Shown in pieces: positions 15,033-17,079 of a stretch of 17,079 bases of DNA. The notes under the pieces were generated by a model. The model was not told the origin of the DNA. It made no database searches and was given only the letters and a program-made list of their open reading frames with translations. This DNA comes from Bacteroidales bacterium UBA1736 (GTDB lineage: Bacteria > Bacteroidota > Bacteroidia > Bacteroidales > UBA932): NCBI GenBank assembly GCA_002315825.1, contig DCIC01000054.1:1-17079 (forward strand), read 5' to 3'. Each line of letters begins with the position of its first letter. Positions within the stretch are counted from its first letter, which is position 1. The position numbers and the translations under genes are program-made.

Positions 15033-16385
15033 ATGAGACGGGTCGTGTTCCATATTGACGTGAACAGTGCGTTCGTCTCGTGGTCTGCGGTGAAGATACT
15101 CTCCGAGGGCGGAAACGACATACGTCTCGTTCCCTCAGTTGTATCGGGAGATCCCGATGATAGGCGCAGCATCGTTACCGCCAAATCCATCCCCTGTAAG
15201 CAGTACGGCATCAATACGGCGGAGCCTCTGTCGATGGCTATGCGCAAATGCCCCGGACTCATCGTTGTACGAGGGGACTGGTCTTGGTACAAGAGATGCT
15301 CGGATAATTTCATTGCAATCTGCCGGACATATTCGCCGGTGCTTCAACAGTTCAGCATCGATGAGTGTTTCATTGAGATGACTGATCGCCTGAACGGTAG
15401 GGATCCGGTCGCGGTCGCGAATGATTTGCGGGATAATATCAAGAAAAGGCTGGGGTTTACCGTCAATGTCGGCATCGGTTCGAACAAGCTCCTCGCTAAG
15501 ATGGCATCCGACTTCGATAAACCGGATAAGGTGCATACGCTGTGGAGCGAGGAAGTAGAGGAGAAGATGTGGCCACTGCCGGTAAGGGACCTTTTGTGGG
15601 TAGGGAAGAAAACGGAAGAGAGGCTCTCTGCATACGGGATTGACACTATCGGCAAACTAGCAAAGCTCGGCCTCGGGTCATTGTCCAGCCTCGTCGGGCA
15701 GAAATTCGCTTCCCAGCTGCACGAAAACGCAAATGGTATCGACAATAGTCCAGTTGACACCGAGGAAACGGAGGCGAAAAGCTACAGTGCGGAAAGGACA
15801 TTCCGAAGTGACATTACTGGCATCCGGGCACTTGATCGGGAGCTTTTCAACGTTGCTGTGGAAGTGGCCCACAGGATACGCCTTGACAGTTTCCTGGCTG
15901 GAGGAGTATCTGTTTTTGTGAAGACCAAGGACTTTGAGGTCCATTCCAAACAGTGCTCGCTGCGCCAGCCTACTGATGTCACCGCCCGGATACTGAACGA
16001 AGCAAGGGGGATGATTCCATTGGTGTGGGACAGGGTTACGCCGCTTCGTCAGGTGGGACTTGGAGTATTCAAACTGACCCATGACAAGACCGAACAGTTG
16101 ACGCTCTTTGATGTGGACCCGAAAATGGAATTCTATCGTCAGTGGGACAGAGATTATGACGCTGCAATGGCGCTCAAAGAATCGGACCGTCACCACAGGA
16201 GAGGACAAGAGAAGGTGCTCACATTCTCATACGAGAGTGGAGAGCAGGCACTGAGTGCCGCCAAACAATTTGTGAAAGAGAATCGTGACTGCTTCTTTAC
16301 TCGTCAGATTCTTCCTGATGGAACCGACTGTTTTGAGGTGAAGAACTCCGAAGGGAAGCTTATTGAACGGCATCAGGTAAAATAG
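15033..16385 (+). CDS. Y-family translesion DNA polymerase (DinB/UvrX-like)
   Basis: A 450-residue polymerase. Palm metal ligands are Asp9 (HIDVNS) and Asp110-Glu111 (SIDECF); Phe14 aligns with the steric gate of DinB. The VGIGSNKLLAKMASD segment (146-160) and a helix-hairpin-helix thumb (about 188-210, LWVGKKTEERL) follow. The little-finger domain covers ~245-350. A sliding-clamp-binding motif QLTLFD (355-360) is followed by about 90 more residues, where E. coli DinB ends. Such enzymes copy past damaged bases at low fidelity. The catalytic residues are intact. It resembles the UvrX/YqjW kind more than classical DinB in length. No umuD or visible LexA-type site is next to it. It follows the LMW-PTP gene by 12 bases. 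Confidence 0.92.
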   Translation: MRRVVFHIDVNSAFVSWSAVKILSEGGNDIRLVPSVVSGDPDDRRSIVTAKSIPCKQYGINTAEPLSMAMRKCPGLIVVRGDWSWYKRCSDNFIAICRTYSPVLQQFSIDECFIEMTDRLNGRDPVAVANDLRDNIKKRLGFTVNVGIGSNKLLAKMASDFDKPDKVHTLWSEEVEEKMWPLPVRDLLWVGKKTEERLSAYGIDTIGKLAKLGLGSLSSLVGQKFASQLHENANGIDNSPVDTEETEAKSYSAERTFRSDITGIRALDRELFNVAVEVAHRIRLDSFLAGGVSVFVKTKDFEVHSKQCSLRQPTDVTARILNEARGMIPLVWDRVTPLRQVGLGVFKLTHDKTEQLTLFDVDPKMEFYRQWDRDYDAAMALKESDRHHRRGQEKVLTFSYESGEQALSAAKQFVKENRDCFFTRQILPDGTDCFEVKNSEGKLIERHQVK

Positions 16386-16447
16386 TTTTTCTTCATTCAT
16401 AAATACTTAACAATCTTTACTACTTTTTAATAAACTTAAAATTCCCT

Positions 16448-17079
16448 ATGGAAAAGAAACAAGACTACACAGCTGCGATTATCATAATGTTTGCTCTGTT
16501 CTTTATGATTGCATTAGTGACCAATCTCGCCGGTTCTATGGGCGTCATCGTCACAAATCAATTCGGAGCATCCAAAGCCCTCAGCCAGCTTGGCACCTTT
16601 GCGACCTTTATCGCATATGCTTGTATGGGTATTCCAGCAGGTCTTATCCTCAAGCGTATGGGCTACAAGTTCACGGCTCTAGCAGCGGTGGCCGTAGGAA
16701 TCGTGGGTGTTGCAATACAGTTCCTTTCTGCTTTTGTCGAAAGCTTCGGAGTATATATCCTCGGCGCATTCGTTGCCGGATTCTCCTTGTGTATGCTCGA
16801 CACCGTGGTCAATCCGATGCTCAACACCCTCGGCGGTGGCGGAAAACGCGGCAACCAGCTCATCCAGTTCGGAGCTTCCTGCAACTCTATCGGAGGCACC
16901 ATTACCCCTATTTTCGTGGGCTGGCTGGTGGGCGGTTCATTGGCAAACGCCACTGTAAAGGCAGTATCTCCCGTAATGATCATAGCAATGGCTATCTTCG
17001 CATTTGCATTCGTTATCATCGCCTTGACGAAGATTCCCGAGCCTCATATGGAAACCGCTGAGCAGAAGGCTGCCCGCAA
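16448..17079 (+). CDS. MFS sugar transporter, FucP-like (partial, 3' end outside window)
   Basis: The frame opens at the ATG at 16448 and stays open to the window edge, giving the first 210 residues of a transporter usually about 400-430 long. It begins MEKKQDYTAAIIIMFALFFM, with a first membrane helix at about 9-30, and further helices at roughly 47-66, 74-95, 102-123, 145-166 and 178-198. The motif between helices 2 and 3 is LKRMGYK. The region NPMLNTLGGGGKRGNQLIQF (about 126-145) is typical of Bacteroidales members of the fucose/glucose/galactose (FucP, GluP, NagP) family of sugar-proton symporters. The sugar is not determined by the visible half. It starts 62 bases after the polymerase stop; the gap is AT-rich without a clear promoter. 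Confidence 0.88.
   Translation, partial: MEKKQDYTAAIIIMFALFFMIALVTNLAGSMGVIVTNQFGASKALSQLGTFATFIAYACMGIPAGLILKRMGYKFTALAAVAVGIVGVAIQFLSAFVESFGVYILGAFVAGFSLCMLDTVVNPMLNTLGGGGKRGNQLIQFGASCNSIGGTITPIFVGWLVGGSLANATVKAVSPVMIIAMAIFAFAFVIIALTKIPEPHMETAEQKAAR

Noticed and set aside
15678..16208. 176-codon open frame antisense to the polymerase gene
   Set aside because: It sits wholly inside a confident Y-family polymerase gene, lacks any domain signature and has no promoter or ribosome-binding signal.
16621..17061. 146-codon open frame on the plus strand near the window end
   Set aside because: It is an out-of-frame reading of the MFS transporter gene starting at 16448. The in-frame translation is a clean hydrophobic transporter, while this one is an Arg/Cys-rich string.

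Overview
The window looks like chromosomal DNA from a member of the Bacteroidota, most likely the order Bacteroidales. Three things point there. The promoters use the Bacteroides-type pair (TTTG, 19 bases, TAnnTTTG), with a perfect copy in front of a tRNA-Phe gene. Many small exported proteins are lipoproteins. The gene families (Bacteroidales-type chorismate synthase, GH78, E-set plus esterase, sugar-type MFS permease) fit the same group. I see no prophage, insertion sequence, CRISPR array or integration site, and no gene-free stretch longer than about 160 bases.

Layout. (1) 1-1250, minus strand: tRNA-Phe, then a fused HAD phosphatase/SprT-like metalloprotease gene. (2) 1307-3310, plus: a lipoprotein flavodoxin and a secreted two-domain esterase, 21 bases apart. 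(3) 3292-5618, minus: aroC and a fused aroE-aroK gene joined by a 1-base stop/start overlap, so three shikimate-pathway activities sit on two genes. The 3' end of aroEK overlaps the esterase 3' end by 19 bases. (4) 5693-11097, plus: a tight co-directional run of six genes. They are a GH78-type rhamnosidase lipoprotein, a second secreted esterase, an APH-fold kinase, a compact formate/nitrite-type channel, a GNAT acetyltransferase and menaquinone methyltransferase (MenG/UbiE). (5) 11117-12901, minus: a large beta-helical lipoprotein of the Cthe_2159 (polygalacturonate-binding) type with a glycine-rich tail. (6) 13062-14528, plus: an APC amino-acid permease, sharing a 160-base divergent region with the lipoprotein gene; that region holds a perfect 9+9 inverted repeat. 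(7) 14559-16385, plus: a low-molecular-weight protein phosphatase and a Y-family DNA polymerase. (8) 16448 to the end: the first half of a FucP-like sugar transporter, open at the window edge.

How the parts fit. Two paralogous secreted serine esterases, the rhamnosidase-like lipoprotein, the pectin-binding-type lipoprotein and the sugar permease suggest a capacity to deacylate and trim rhamnose- or galacturonate-rich plant polysaccharide. No SusC/SusD pair is present, so this is not a standard polysaccharide utilization locus, and the link is inference. The rest is largely housekeeping: aromatic amino-acid synthesis, menaquinone synthesis, DNA damage tolerance.

I did not find a clearly new multi-gene system. 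The most unusual points are the HAD-SprT fusion, the AroE-AroK fusion, the exported flavodoxin, and the palindrome between the beta-helix lipoprotein and the permease.
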